DNA from: Roseiarcus sp963820795
GTDB taxonomy: Bacteria; Pseudomonadota; Alphaproteobacteria; Rhizobiales; Beijerinckiaceae
DNA length: 64,000 nucleotides
NCBI GenBank assembly: GCA_963820795.1
Contig: CAWGBJ010000010.1
Coordinates: forward strand, 310,001-374,000
Direction: 5' to 3'
Numbering within the stretch: the first letter of the stretch is position 1; the number at the start of each line of letters is the position of its first letter. Shown one piece after another: positions 18,837 through 27,183 of this stretch. The position numbers and the translations under genes were made by a program. Below the pieces are notes generated by a model. It did not search any database and was not told the DNA's origin. It worked only from the letters and a program-made list of their open reading frames with translations.

Positions 18837-18874
18837 CTGGCCAAACAAACGATCAAGAGGAAACGGCGAGGACC

Positions 18875-19687
18875 ATGCGCGAGCGACAGCGCGCTGAAAT
18901 CGTGAGGAACCTGCTGGCCGAGCGGGGCTTCCTGTCGATCGCGGATATCATGGCCGCAACCGGCGTTTCCGCCGCCTCCGCCCGGCGCGATGCGGGGCGT
19001 CTGGCCGGCGCCGGCTATGCCGAGCGCCTGCACGGCGGCATCCAGGCGGTCGGCGACGCCTTCTCGAGGACAATGACGCCGTCGCGGCTCGCCACCCGTT
19101 CGTTCGACTCGAGCCGCACGATCAATATCGAGGCCAAGCGAGCCATCGCCCGCAAGGCGGTTGAAATGTGCGCCGCCGGCGACGTCATCATCGTCAATGG
19201 CGGCACGACGACCTTCCAGATGTCGGAGTTCTTGCGCCAGACGCGACTCAAGATCCTGACCAATTCCTATCCGCTGGCCGAGTTCCTCATCCACGAGACG
19301 CAGAACCGGGTAGCGCTGCCCGGCGGCGAGGTCTATCGCGACCAGAAGCTGATCGTCGCGCCATTCGACGATGACGCGATCCAGCATTATTCGGCGCGCC
19401 TCATGTTCATGAGCGCCATCTCGATCGGCCCGCTCGGGGTGATCGAGGGCGACGCCCTCATCGCGGGAGCGGAGATGAAGCTCCTGAAGCGGGCCGAGAA
19501 GCTCATCGTCCTCGCCGACGCCTCGAAATTCGTCGCCCGCGGCAGCCTCGTCGTCTGCCCGCTGTCGCGCGTCCACGCGCTGATCACCGATTCCGCCGCG
19601 TCGCCGGAAGCGCTCGCCATGCTGGCCGACGCGGGCGTGCAGACGATCGTCGTCGATCGCGAAACGCCTTCGACGGAGGCGGCATGA
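18875..19687 (+). CDS. rhaR: DeoR-family transcriptional regulator of the rhamnose genes
   Basis: A 270-residue DeoR-type repressor. The N terminus has the winged helix-turn-helix (about residues 4-58, LAERGFLSIADIMAATGVSA followed by ARRDAGRL). The rest is the sugar-phosphate-sensing DeoRC domain with NGGTTTFQM and an ADASKF segment. The ATG at 18875 is preceded by GAGG at 5 nt; an in-frame ATG at 18827 has no such signal. It is divergent from rhaD across 182 bp, which makes control of the rhamnose genes by a phosphorylated intermediate likely; the symbol follows the rhizobial precedent and is inference from position. Confidence 0.82.
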   Translation: MRERQRAEIVRNLLAERGFLSIADIMAATGVSAASARRDAGRLAGAGYAERLHGGIQAVGDAFSRTMTPSRLATRSFDSSRTINIEAKRAIARKAVEMCAAGDVIIVNGGTTTFQMSEFLRQTRLKILTNSYPLAEFLIHETQNRVALPGGEVYRDQKLIVAPFDDDAIQHYSARLMFMSAISIGPLGVIEGDALIAGAEMKLLKRAEKLIVLADASKFVARGSLVVCPLSRVHALITDSAASPEALAMLADAGVQTIVVDRETPSTEAA

Positions 19688-19732
19688 GCGCCTGTCGGCG
19701 GCACGTTCCCGTGGCGAAGATTGCCGCCAAGA

Positions 19733-20170
19733 CTATTCCGCGGCGGCCGCCGCGCCGAACGCGTCGAAGGACGGCTCTCGTCTTGTCTTCGCCCCGGCGC
19801 CCTCCGGACCAAGCGAGCGCCTGTGCCAGAGCGCGTAGATCGACGGCAGCAGGAAGAGCGTCAGGAAGGTCGCGACCGAGAGGCCGCCCATGATGGTGAG
19901 CGCCATCGGGCCCCAGAAGGCGCTTTCGGACAAGGGGATCATCGCCAGGATCGCCGCCAGTGCCGTCAGCGCCACTGGCCGGGCGCGGCGCATGGTCGAG
20001 AAGACGATCGCCTCGCGCCGCGTCAAGCCCCGTTCGCGCACGTCCGACTCGATCTGTTCGACCAGGATCACGGTGGTGCGCGGCCCGAGCTCGCGGAAAA
20101 GGTCCCAAGCGACCTGAATGATGCAGGCGCGGGTCTCTTCGCGGGTGCGGCGCTCGACGGCAGTCGTCAT
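19733..20170 (-). pseudogene. apparent fusion remnant: TetR N terminus joined in frame to RND pump C terminus
   Basis: A 145-codon open frame with two unrelated parts. The first 35 or so residues (RRTREETRACIIQVAWDLFR, then ELGPRTT) look like the start of a TetR-type DNA-binding domain. They run without a break into the last 110 residues of an RND multidrug efflux transporter (ESDVRERGLTRREAI, ARPVALTALAAILAMIPLS, FWGPMALTIMGGL, FLTLFLLPSIYALW), including the final two membrane helices. tetR and acrAB-type genes are commonly neighbours, so a deletion from inside tetR to the end of the pump gene explains this. The product cannot be a regulator or a pump. It starts at ATG 20170; an earlier in-frame ATG at 20221 exists. 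Confidence 0.7.
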
Positions 20171-20229
20171 GGGCCTGATGAATGATGAGTGACGTTTTTC
20201 TTTTTTATCAAGTCGACGCAAAATGGAAT

Positions 20230-20254
20230 GGCCGCCCGGGAGGAACGGGCGGCC
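20230..20254 (-). terminator. GC-rich hairpin after the DUF1236 gene
   Basis: Perfect 9-bp stem GGCCGCCCG / CGGGCGGCC with a 7-nt loop, 55 bp past the stop of the gene ending at 20309. No long T-run follows at once, so it may be a weak or Rho-assisted terminator. Confidence 0.5.
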
Positions 20255-20272
20255 GCGAATTAGTCCAATCGG

Positions 20273-20293
20273 AAGTCGCCGCGAGGGCGACTT
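20273..20293 (-). terminator. second hairpin after the DUF1236 gene
   Basis: Perfect 8-bp stem AAGTCGCC / GGCGACTT with a 5-nt loop, 16 bp after the TAA at 20309. With the hairpin at 20230 it forms a double stem-loop that would separate this gene from the chimeric remnant downstream. Confidence 0.5.
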
Positions 20294-20308
20294 TAGGCGA
20301 GGCCTAGC

Positions 20309-20735
20309 TTACGGAACAACCTCGACGATCCGGCGCGTCGACGGGTCGACCAGCACCGGCTGGTCGTCGACCACCGTATATTGGTAGCGGGTCACGCCGT
20401 ATTCGGGCGGCACCGGATAGAGGGTGACGCCTTCGGCGCGGCAGCACGTCGCCGACGACGACGTGCGGATGCTCCCGCCACTCGTACGAGGGCACATGCT
20501 CTTCCACGACGTAGTGGTGGAACCGCGGCGCCATCGCGCCGGTGAGGCCGCCAACGATGCCGGCGGCGGCGCCGAGCGGCGCTCCGACGATCGCCCCAAC
20601 CGCGCCGCCGACGGCGCCGCCGGCGGCCGCGCCCGCGTTCGCGCCCTCGTTAACAGGGTTGTCGCGGTTATCCTGCGCATAAGCCGCCGCGGGCAATCCC
20701 GCCAGCAGAAGCGACAATAACAAGCCTTTGGACAT
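20309..20735 (-). CDS. DUF1236-type exported glycine-zipper protein (frameshifted)
   Basis: Encodes a small exported protein of about 140 residues. Residues 1-20 are a signal peptide (MSKGLLLSLLLAGLPAAAYA). Residues 33-70 are a glycine/alanine-rich zipper (AGAAAGGAVGGAVGAIVGAP) able to insert in or span a membrane. The C-terminal part has the DUF1236 pattern VTLYPVPPEYGVTRYQYTVV, then a DDQPVLVDPSTRRIVEVVP end. The two parts are in different frames; dropping one base in the CTGCCGCGCCGAAGG stretch near 20440 joins them, with the stop at 20309. Good start: ATG preceded by GGAGAAAA. An inverted repeat (20765-20780) lies upstream. Function unknown; such proteins are common in Hyphomicrobiales envelopes. 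Confidence 0.72.
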
Positions 20736-20892
20736 GATTTTCTCCAGAAAAACCGAAGTTCAAACCGGCGCGAGCGCCGGCGTGGGCCAAGAACGGCCGA
20801 AGCGGGGTTCGGTTCCCCTGCCGCAGAGCGGCTCGATTGCGCCGCCGCCGCAAAAGACCGACAATGCCGCTCCGAGGAGATGAACGGCCCGC

Positions 20893-22122
20893 ATGAGCGA
20901 ATCCGAGCCCGTTTTCGACGTCGTCATCGCCGGCGGGGGCCCGGCCGGTCTCTCGGTCGCGGCAGCGCTGAAGCAAGCGCTGGGGACCGGCATTTCGGTC
21001 GCCCTCGTCGAACCAGCCGCCGCCCCGGCCGCGCGCGATCGCCCGCCGCTGCGCACGGTCGCGATCGCCGAGGGGCCGCGGCAGCTTCTCGAGCGCCTCG
21101 GCGCCTGGGAGGCGATCGCGCCGAAGGCCCAAGCCGTCCTGTCGATGGTGATCATGGACGGAGAGGTGCGCGACGCGGTGCGGCTGCCGCATCTCCATTT
21201 CGACGGCCGCGCCGACCACCCGCTCGCCCACATGGCCTTCGTCGACGATGTCGTCTCGGCGCTGTCGGCGCTCTGCGACCGGCTCGGCGTGACGCGCGTT
21301 ATGGGATCGGTCGCCCACTGGACGCCAGGCAGGCACGCTGCGGCGCTTGCGCTTTCCGACGGCCGAAGCCTGCGGGCGCGTGTGGCGGCAGCGGCGGACG
21401 GGGCGCGCTCGAAGCTCCGCACGCTGGCCGACATTCCCTCTTTCGGCTGGGACTATGACCAGGCCGGCATCGTCGCCACCATCGAGCACGAGCGCGAGCA
21501 CGAAGGCCGGGCGGAGCAGCATTTCCTGCCGGCCGGCCCGTTCGCCATCCTGCCGCTGCCCGGCCGCCGGTCGAGCATCGTCTGGAACGAGCGCCGCGCC
21601 GACGCCCGCGCGCTCCTCAAGCTCGAGCCCGAGGATCTCGTCCGCCAGCTTGAATTCCGCTTCACCCCGAAGCTCGGAGCGATCCGCTTCGCCTCGCGCG
21701 TCGAGGCCTTTCCGTTCCGCTTCCAGATCGCCCGCCGCTTCGTCGGCGAGCGGCTGGCGCTCGTCGGCGATGCGGCGCACGTCGTCCATCCGCTGGCGGG
21801 ACAGGGCCTCAACCTCGGCCTGCGCGACGTCGCGGCGCTCGCCGAGACGATCGTCGCCGAGATGCGGCTCGGCCTCGATCCCGGCGCCCCTGCTCCGCTC
21901 GCGGCCTATCAGCGGGCGCGCCGGTTCGACATCGCCGCGAGCGGCATCGGCATGGACGTGATGAACCGCCTCTTCTCCAACGACCTTGCGCCGCTGCGCT
22001 TCCTGCGCGATCTCGGCCTGCGCGTCGTCGACCGGGCCCCCTCGCTCAAGAGCCTCCTGATCGCCGAGGCGAGCGGCGCCGCGCCGGGCGCGCCGAAGCT
22101 CCTACGCGGACTGGCGCTGTGA
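20893..22122 (+). CDS. UbiH/UbiF-family FAD-dependent monooxygenase
   Basis: A 409-residue flavoprotein hydroxylase of the UbiH/UbiF/VisC/Coq6 family, most likely hydroxylating the ubiquinone ring at a membrane-associated complex. The Rossmann GGGPAGLS motif is at residues 14-21, the internal DGARS motif near 170, and the second FAD motif GDAAHVVHPLAGQGLNLGL near 295. The distal gene of the pair starts inside its stop codon (GTGA overlap), so they are translated together. Which ring position it attacks cannot be told from sequence alone. Confidence 0.85.
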   Translation: MSESEPVFDVVIAGGGPAGLSVAAALKQALGTGISVALVEPAAAPAARDRPPLRTVAIAEGPRQLLERLGAWEAIAPKAQAVLSMVIMDGEVRDAVRLPHLHFDGRADHPLAHMAFVDDVVSALSALCDRLGVTRVMGSVAHWTPGRHAAALALSDGRSLRARVAAAADGARSKLRTLADIPSFGWDYDQAGIVATIEHEREHEGRAEQHFLPAGPFAILPLPGRRSSIVWNERRADARALLKLEPEDLVRQLEFRFTPKLGAIRFASRVEAFPFRFQIARRFVGERLALVGDAAHVVHPLAGQGLNLGLRDVAALAETIVAEMRLGLDPGAPAPLAAYQRARRFDIAASGIGMDVMNRLFSNDLAPLRFLRDLGLRVVDRAPSLKSLLIAEASGAAPGAPKLLRGLAL

Positions 22123-23259
22123 GCGGCGATTGGAGCGGGCGGACCCTCGCCGCCCAGGCGCTGGGGCGGATCGACGAGACGACGCGGGCGCTCGTGCCCC
22201 CGATCCATGTCAGCTCGACCTTCATCCGCGATCCCGACAATTTCTACCGTGCAGGCGACGTCTACGGACGGCCGGACAATGCGACCGCGCGCGAGGCGGA
22301 GGCGGTGATCGGGGCGCTCGAAGGCGCCGAGGCGACGTTCGTCTTCGGCTCGGGCATGTCGGCGGCGGTGGCGCTCTTCCTCAGCCTCGGACCGGGCGCG
22401 CGCATCGTCGCGCCGCACATTATGTACTGGGCGCTCCGCGCCTGGCTCACGAACGAAGCGCCCAATTTCGGCCTCAGGGTCGATTTCGTCGACACCGAAG
22501 ACCTCAATGCGCTGGAGCGGGCGGTCGCCGAGGGCGAAACGAAACTCGTCTGGCTCGAGACGCCGAGCAACCCCTTGTGGGGCGTCAGCGACATCGAAGG
22601 CGCGGCGCGGATCGCCCATGAAGCGGGCGCGCTTCTTGCGGTCGACTTCGACCTGCGCGACGCCGGTCTTCACCCGCCCGCTGGCGCTCGGCGCGGACGT
22701 CGTCATGCACTCGGCGACAAAATATCTGAACGGACATTCCGACGTGCTGGCAGGCGCGCTTTGCTTCGCCCGCGAGGACGCGCTCTCCGGCCGCGCGCGA
22801 AAAATCCGCCAGTCGCACGGCCTCATCCTGCATCCGTTCGAGGCTTTCCTGTTGACGCGCGGCTTGCGAACGCTCGATCTGAGGGTGCGCGCGTCGGCCG
22901 CGAACGCGTTGGAGCTCGCCAACCGTCTCTGCAACCACGCCGCGGTCTCCGCCGTGCTCTATCCGGGCCTGCCGCATCACCCGGGCCACCAACTGGCGCG
23001 GCGGCAAATGCGGGGCGGGTTCGGCGGCATGCTGTCCATTCGAGTGCGCGGCGGCGCGGCGGCGGCGATCGCCGCGGCGGCGCGGGTCGGCTTGTGGAAG
23101 CGCGCCACGTCGCTTGGCGGCGTCGAATCGTTGATCGAACATCGCGCCTCGATCGAAGGCGAAGGCTCGCCCTGCCCGCCCGATCTGCTCAGGCTTTCGG
23201 CGGGCATAGAGGACGTCGAGGACCTATGGCGCGATATCGATCGGGCGCTTGCAGGATAG
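22119..23259 (+). CDS. metC: Cys/Met metabolism PLP enzyme, cystathionine beta-lyase type (frameshifted)
   Basis: PLP-dependent trans-sulfuration enzyme of about 380 residues (PF01053). Cofactor-binding features are VYGRPDN near residue 50, FGSGMSAAV (phosphate loop) and the Schiff-base lysine in HSATKYLNGHSD; SLGGVESLIEHR closes the active site. The frame changes at the GACTTCGACC run (about 22646): dropping one T joins LLAVD to STCATPVFTRPL, the expected family sequence. Between cystathionine beta-lyase and the related sulfhydrylases the assignment is uncertain; the symbol is provisional. GTG start overlapping the upstream monooxygenase stop. If the indel is real, the protein is truncated before its catalytic lysine. 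Confidence 0.78.
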
Positions 23260-23494
23260 GCGGGCGCGCCTGAAAGGCCGCTTCCGACCACGGTGTCGCC
23301 GGAAATCCGCTCCAGGCCGCATTCAAGCGGCATTCACCGGCGGCGTGGTTGTCTGCGCATGTTGATGACCAGGGAAACACCAGCGCGGGGACGGAATGGT
23401 CCTTCGGTTCTCAGCGTCTCGAATTGGCGAACGCGGGCGGGTCCGGCAACCGTTCGTCATGTTTTTTGCTTGCCCCAGCTGAAAGGACAACAAC

Positions 23495-24861
23495 ATGCGT
23501 TGCTTGCGACCTGCGATGGCCGCCCTCCTGATCTGCGCCCCCGCGCTCCTCTCGCCCGCCCTGGCGCAGACTTGCTTATGTCCGCAGCCGGCCTACGAAG
23601 GCGCCGGGCCGCCGATCCAGGCGGAAGAGGCGCCGCCGCCACTGCCGGAATACGAACAGCCGCCGCTGCCAGCGCCGGGCTACTACTGGACCCCCGGCTA
23701 CTGGGCCTGGAACAATTACGACTATTATTGGGTCCCGGGAGTCTGGGTCGAGCCGCCCCATCCCGGCCTCTTGTGGACGCCCGGCTACTGGGGCTTCGCC
23801 AACGGCGCCTACCTCTTCCACCGCGGCTATTGGGGCGCGCAGATCGGGTTCTACGGCGGGATCCACTACGGCTTCGGCTACAACGGACTCGGCTATGAGG
23901 GCGGCCGCTGGCAGGGCGACCGTTTCTTCTACAATTCGACGGTCAACAACATCAGTTCGGTCCACATCGCCAATATCTATAGAGAGCCCGTAACGGTTCC
24001 CCCAGGCGTCGGCCGGGCGAGCTTCAACGGCGGCCAGGGCGGCGTTCAGCTGAAGCCGACGCCGGAGCAGGAGCGCTTCACGGCTCAGACCAAGGAACAC
24101 CTCCCCCCAACCCCGCTGCAGCGCGATCACGTGAAAACCGCCAGCATGAACGCCGAGCAGTTCCATTCGGCCAATCAGGGGAAGCCGCCGGTCGCCGCGA
24201 CGCCGCGGCCGGGCGAATTCAAGGGCAGGGACGTGGTTCCGGCGAAAGCCGCGGGCACGGCCGCGACGGTTCCAAACGCTGAGGAAAATCAGCGGAAGCC
24301 CGGCGAGCCGCTGAAGGGCGAGAAGCCGATCAAGGCGGAACCGCTCAACAATCCGAAGGCGGAAGAGAAGCTGCCGGGCGCAACGACGCCGCCTGGCGGC
24401 AAGCAGCCGGGAGCCGAGAAGCCCGTCCGGGGCGAACTGACGCCGAACAAGGAACTGAAGAAACCGGAGCCGCTCAACAATGCCGAAGGCGGAAGAGAAG
24501 CCGCCGGGCGCGCGCCGGCAAGCCGGAGAAGCCGGTCCGACCTGAGCTCAAGCCGAACAAAGAGCCGGCCAAGCTGGAACCGCCGAACGCGCCGAAGGCG
24601 CAAGAGAAGCCTCCCGGCGCGCCTGCGGATATGCAACGCCAGCAGGAGCTGAAGCGCCAGCAGCAGGAACAGCAGCAGCAGTTGCAGCGCCAGCAGGAGC
24701 AGGAACAGCAGCAGCAGTTGCAGCGCCAGCAGGAGCAGGAACGGCAGCGAGCCGCCCAGCGGCCGCCAGGCGCCCCCGGCGCGGCCGAACGCAACGCCCG
24801 GCCGGAAGGCAAGCGGGAGGCCGAATGCGGCAAGCCGGGCCAGCCGCCCTGCCCACGGTGA
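23495..24861 (+). CDS. WXXGXW-repeat exported protein with P/K/Q-rich tail (two frameshifts)
   Basis: Secreted protein of about 455 residues after frame correction. A signal peptide (residues 1-24, ending SPALAQ) is followed by WXXGXW-type repeats (YYWTPGYWAW, YYWVPGVWVE, LLWTPGYWGF, FHRGYWGAQ) at residues 65-130, then a low-complexity tail of KxEKxPG/PLNNPKAEEK units and a Gln-rich segment. Two frame breaks near 24482 and 24515 separate these parts. At the first, the parallel internal repeat (CTCAACAATCCGAAG near 24346) shows that CTCAACAATGCCGAAG carries one extra G. Start ATG with AAAGGA 8 nt upstream. WXXGXW proteins are common in proteobacterial envelopes; their role is not established. 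Confidence 0.75.
24670..24741 (+). repeat. two tandem 36-bp units encoding a Gln-rich stretch
   Basis: Two identical 36-bp units (24670-24705 and 24706-24741), each beginning CAGCAGCAGCAGTTG and ending CAGGAGCAGGAA, encode QQQQLQRQQEQE twice. This is a coding tandem duplication, prone to slippage and misassembly. Confidence 0.85.
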
Positions 24862-24870
24862 ACGTCAGGG

Positions 24871-24892
24871 GAGGAGGGCCTTGGCCCTCCTC
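24871..24892 (+). terminator. hairpin terminator after the WXXGXW gene
   Basis: Perfect 10-bp stem GAGGAGGGCC / GGCCCTCCTC with a 2-nt loop, starting 9 bp after the stop at 24861, and 100 bp before murJ. No long T-tract follows. Confidence 0.6.
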
Positions 24893-24991
24893 TCCGACCA
24901 TGCCAGGAAGCCAGTCGAAGGTCAGGTCGCCTTTTCAGTCGCAAAACCGCCTGCTTTGCCCAGCTCGGCCGAATCCGGCTAAGGGACGCGG

Positions 24992-26575
24992 ATGCCGGGC
25001 ATGGTGCGCAACATCTTTTCGGTCGGCGGCTGGACGATCGCCTCCCGGCTGACGGGATTCGTTCGCGACATGGGGCTCGCTGCTTTGCTCGGCGGCGGCG
25101 CGCTCAACGACGCCTATGTCGCGGCGATCAAGCTGCCGAACCAGTTCCGGCAGATCTTCGGCGAAGGCTCGTTCAACGCGGCCTATCTGCCGACTTATAC
25201 CAGCGTGCTCGAGACAAAGGGCAAGGAGGACGCCCAGCGCTTCGCCAGCCAGGTGTTCACGCTGCTGGTCTTGTCGCAGATCGCCCTGCTCGGTCTCGTC
25301 TACCTCGATATGCCGCTCCTGGTCAGGCTCACCTCCCCCGGATTCGTGAGCCAGCCCGAGAAATTCGCCCACGCTGTCGCGATGTCGCGGATCATGTTCC
25401 CCTACATCGCCTTCATCGCGGTGTTCGCGCTGCATCAGGGGACGCTGAACGCCAACAACTCCTGGAGTGTGCCGGCGGCGGCGCCTGCGGCGGCGAATGT
25501 CTGCATGATCGCCTTTCTCGCGTACGCCGCCTTCTTTCCCAACGTCTCGCCCGGGGTCGCCAGCATGGCAAGTTGGGGATTTCTCGCCTCGGGCGCAACG
25601 CAGCTCGCAATCGCGATGGCGGACGCACGCCGGCGCGGCCTGCTCGAGCGGCTGACCTGGCCGCGCTGGACGCCGGAAGTCCGGCGGTTCTTCATCATGC
25701 TCGGTCCCGCGATCGGCATTTCGGCGAGCTACCAGATCGGCGCGCTCGCCGACCAGATCGTCGGCTCGCTGTTGCCGACCGGGGGCCTGTCGGCGATCAG
25801 CTACGCCGACCGGCTCTATCAATTGCCCGGCGGCGTCATCGTCATCGCGACGAGCTCGGTCCTGCTCAAGGAAATGTCGATGCTGATCGCTCGCGGCGAC
25901 ACGGAGGCTGCCCTCGAAGCCCAGAACCGCGCCGCCTCGCTGACCGTGGCGCTCGGCGCGCCTTTCGTCGTCGTCTTCCTCTTGATCCCCGATCTCATCA
26001 TCGCTGCCGCCTTCGAGCACGGCGCGTTCAAGGCGAGCGCCGCCTCTCAGGCGGCCGCCGTGCTCGCCGCCTATTCGCTCGGCATGCCGGCGCTGTTCGT
26101 CGACCGGATCGTCTCGGCGAGCTTTCTCGCCCGAGGCGACACGGCGACGCCGCTGAAAGTCACCCTCGTCGGCGTCGCCCTCAATGTCGCCCTCAAGATC
26201 GCGCTCTACCAGCCGCTCGGCGCGCCAGGCCTGGCGCTGGCGACCGCCGCCGGCCTCTGGGTCAAGGTCGCCGGCGTGTTCACGCTTGCGTTCCGACGCG
26301 GCTGGGCCGTACCCGACGCTCGCTTTCTGGCGACGGCGGCGGCGACCCTCTTCGCCTGCGGCGCCCTGGCGCTGGCGCTGACCTTGGCCAACGCGCCGCT
26401 GATCCTAGCGCTCATGCATCTGCCGCGCTTCGCCCGCGAGACGCGATTGCTGATCCTCGCTTTCATCGGAATTGCGGTCTATTTCCCGGCGCTGGGGTTC
26501 GGCCTCGCGCTGACCGGCGCCGCGCCGACGGGGATGGTCGGCAAGGCGATGCGGACGCTACGGCTCGCGCGTTGA
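24992..26575 (+). CDS. murJ: lipid II flippase MurJ
   Basis: Flips lipid II from the inner to the outer leaflet of the cytoplasmic membrane for peptidoglycan assembly. The 527-residue MOP-superfamily protein has the family N terminus (TIASRLTGFVRDMGLAALLG), FRQIFGEGSFNAAYLPTY, and about fourteen hydrophobic segments over its length. A charged loop carries QIGALADQIVGSLLP and YADRLYQLPGG, both MurJ hallmarks. The start is ATG 24992; an internal ATG lies three codons on. It stands alone downstream of a terminator; in many alphaproteobacteria it follows glnD and mutS, which is not seen here. Confidence 0.93.
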   Translation: MPGMVRNIFSVGGWTIASRLTGFVRDMGLAALLGGGALNDAYVAAIKLPNQFRQIFGEGSFNAAYLPTYTSVLETKGKEDAQRFASQVFTLLVLSQIALLGLVYLDMPLLVRLTSPGFVSQPEKFAHAVAMSRIMFPYIAFIAVFALHQGTLNANNSWSVPAAAPAAANVCMIAFLAYAAFFPNVSPGVASMASWGFLASGATQLAIAMADARRRGLLERLTWPRWTPEVRRFFIMLGPAIGISASYQIGALADQIVGSLLPTGGLSAISYADRLYQLPGGVIVIATSSVLLKEMSMLIARGDTEAALEAQNRAASLTVALGAPFVVVFLLIPDLIIAAAFEHGAFKASAASQAAAVLAAYSLGMPALFVDRIVSASFLARGDTATPLKVTLVGVALNVALKIALYQPLGAPGLALATAAGLWVKVAGVFTLAFRRGWAVPDARFLATAAATLFACGALALALTLANAPLILALMHLPRFARETRLLILAFIGIAVYFPALGFGLALTGAAPTGMVGKAMRTLRLAR

Positions 26576-26659
26576 GCGCGCTTCGGAGACCTGGTCGGGC
26601 TGTCTCCGGCGGGGCAGCTCAGAGGCGACCTCGCGATAGCGTGCAGAATCGCGGCGGAA

Positions 26660-26728
26660 GGCGTCTTTTCAAGGACTTGATTGTCCTTTTCCGCAACATC
26701 TCGACACTTTGAACATTGTTACACTGTA
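26660..26728 (+). repeat. dispersed element, copy B (3' of murJ)
   Basis: Starts GGCGTCTTTTCAAGG 85 bp after the murJ stop and matches copy A (minus strand 75-15) at about 33 of the first 40 positions, with the blocks GGCGTCTTTTCAA, TTGA, TGTC, TTTT and CGCAACA conserved. Its distal part (GACACTTTGAACATTGT, then TACACTGTA) keeps the ACATTGT block but not the perfect CTGCAACA iterons of copy A. Confidence 0.55.
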
Positions 26729-26798
26729 GTATGCCCTTTGGGTCGTGACTCCAAGACCTCGCCCCTCGAGACCCATCAGTTCGCAGCGTTGCCTAGGA

Positions 26799-26840
26799 CT
26801 TGACCCGGCGATCCATGGACCCGCGGGTCAAGCCCGCGGG
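26799..26840. repeat. REP-like compound palindrome
   Basis: CTTGACCCG (26799-26807) is inverted as CGGGTCAAG (26824-26832). Nested in this, CCCGCGGG (26820-26827) and CCCGCGGG (26833-26840) form a hairpin around TCAAG. Such GACCCGCGGGTCAAGCCCGC-type palindromes are widespread dispersed repeats in alphaproteobacterial spacers; only one copy is seen here. Confidence 0.65.
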
Positions 26841-27183
26841 TGACGGAAAACGATTCTGCCCGATCGAACCCAGCTCTAAGGAGGAGTCTGTAGGATGATC
26901 CTCGGCGCAATTTGTGGGTTCCGCTCAAAGAGACCTTCCCCTCGGCCAAGCGTACTTGTATTTTCTTGGACCGGGCGACTTTGCCAAGAGCGACTTTGCC
27001 AGCCGACGCAAGGTCGCGAGGCCGGAATTGCAGGGCCGCCCGTCATGACGACGCGCTTCGCATCCGCCGTCGCGCGCTCGGGTGGATGGGCGGGCCCCGG
27101 CTCCGTCGTAAGACCAAATCTTCGGCCATTGAAAACGCGAGGAACGCGCCGCAACGGGGATCGTCGCCAAAGGGAGGCCGCCC

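Larger units (their letters stand above)
26576..27183. other. 608-bp interval after murJ with repeated elements
   Basis: No credible coding frame. It holds copy B of the dispersed element (26660-26728) and a compound palindrome (26799-26840). From 26880 to 27183 I see only the probable promoter and leader of the flavoprotein gene at 27184. The repeat load makes this the most accessory-looking spacer in the window. Confidence 0.5.

Noticed and set aside
24640..24760. Tandem CAG-rich repeats as a CRISPR-like array
   Set aside because: The 36-bp units are contiguous, identical and in frame with a Gln-rich tail; there are no spacers.
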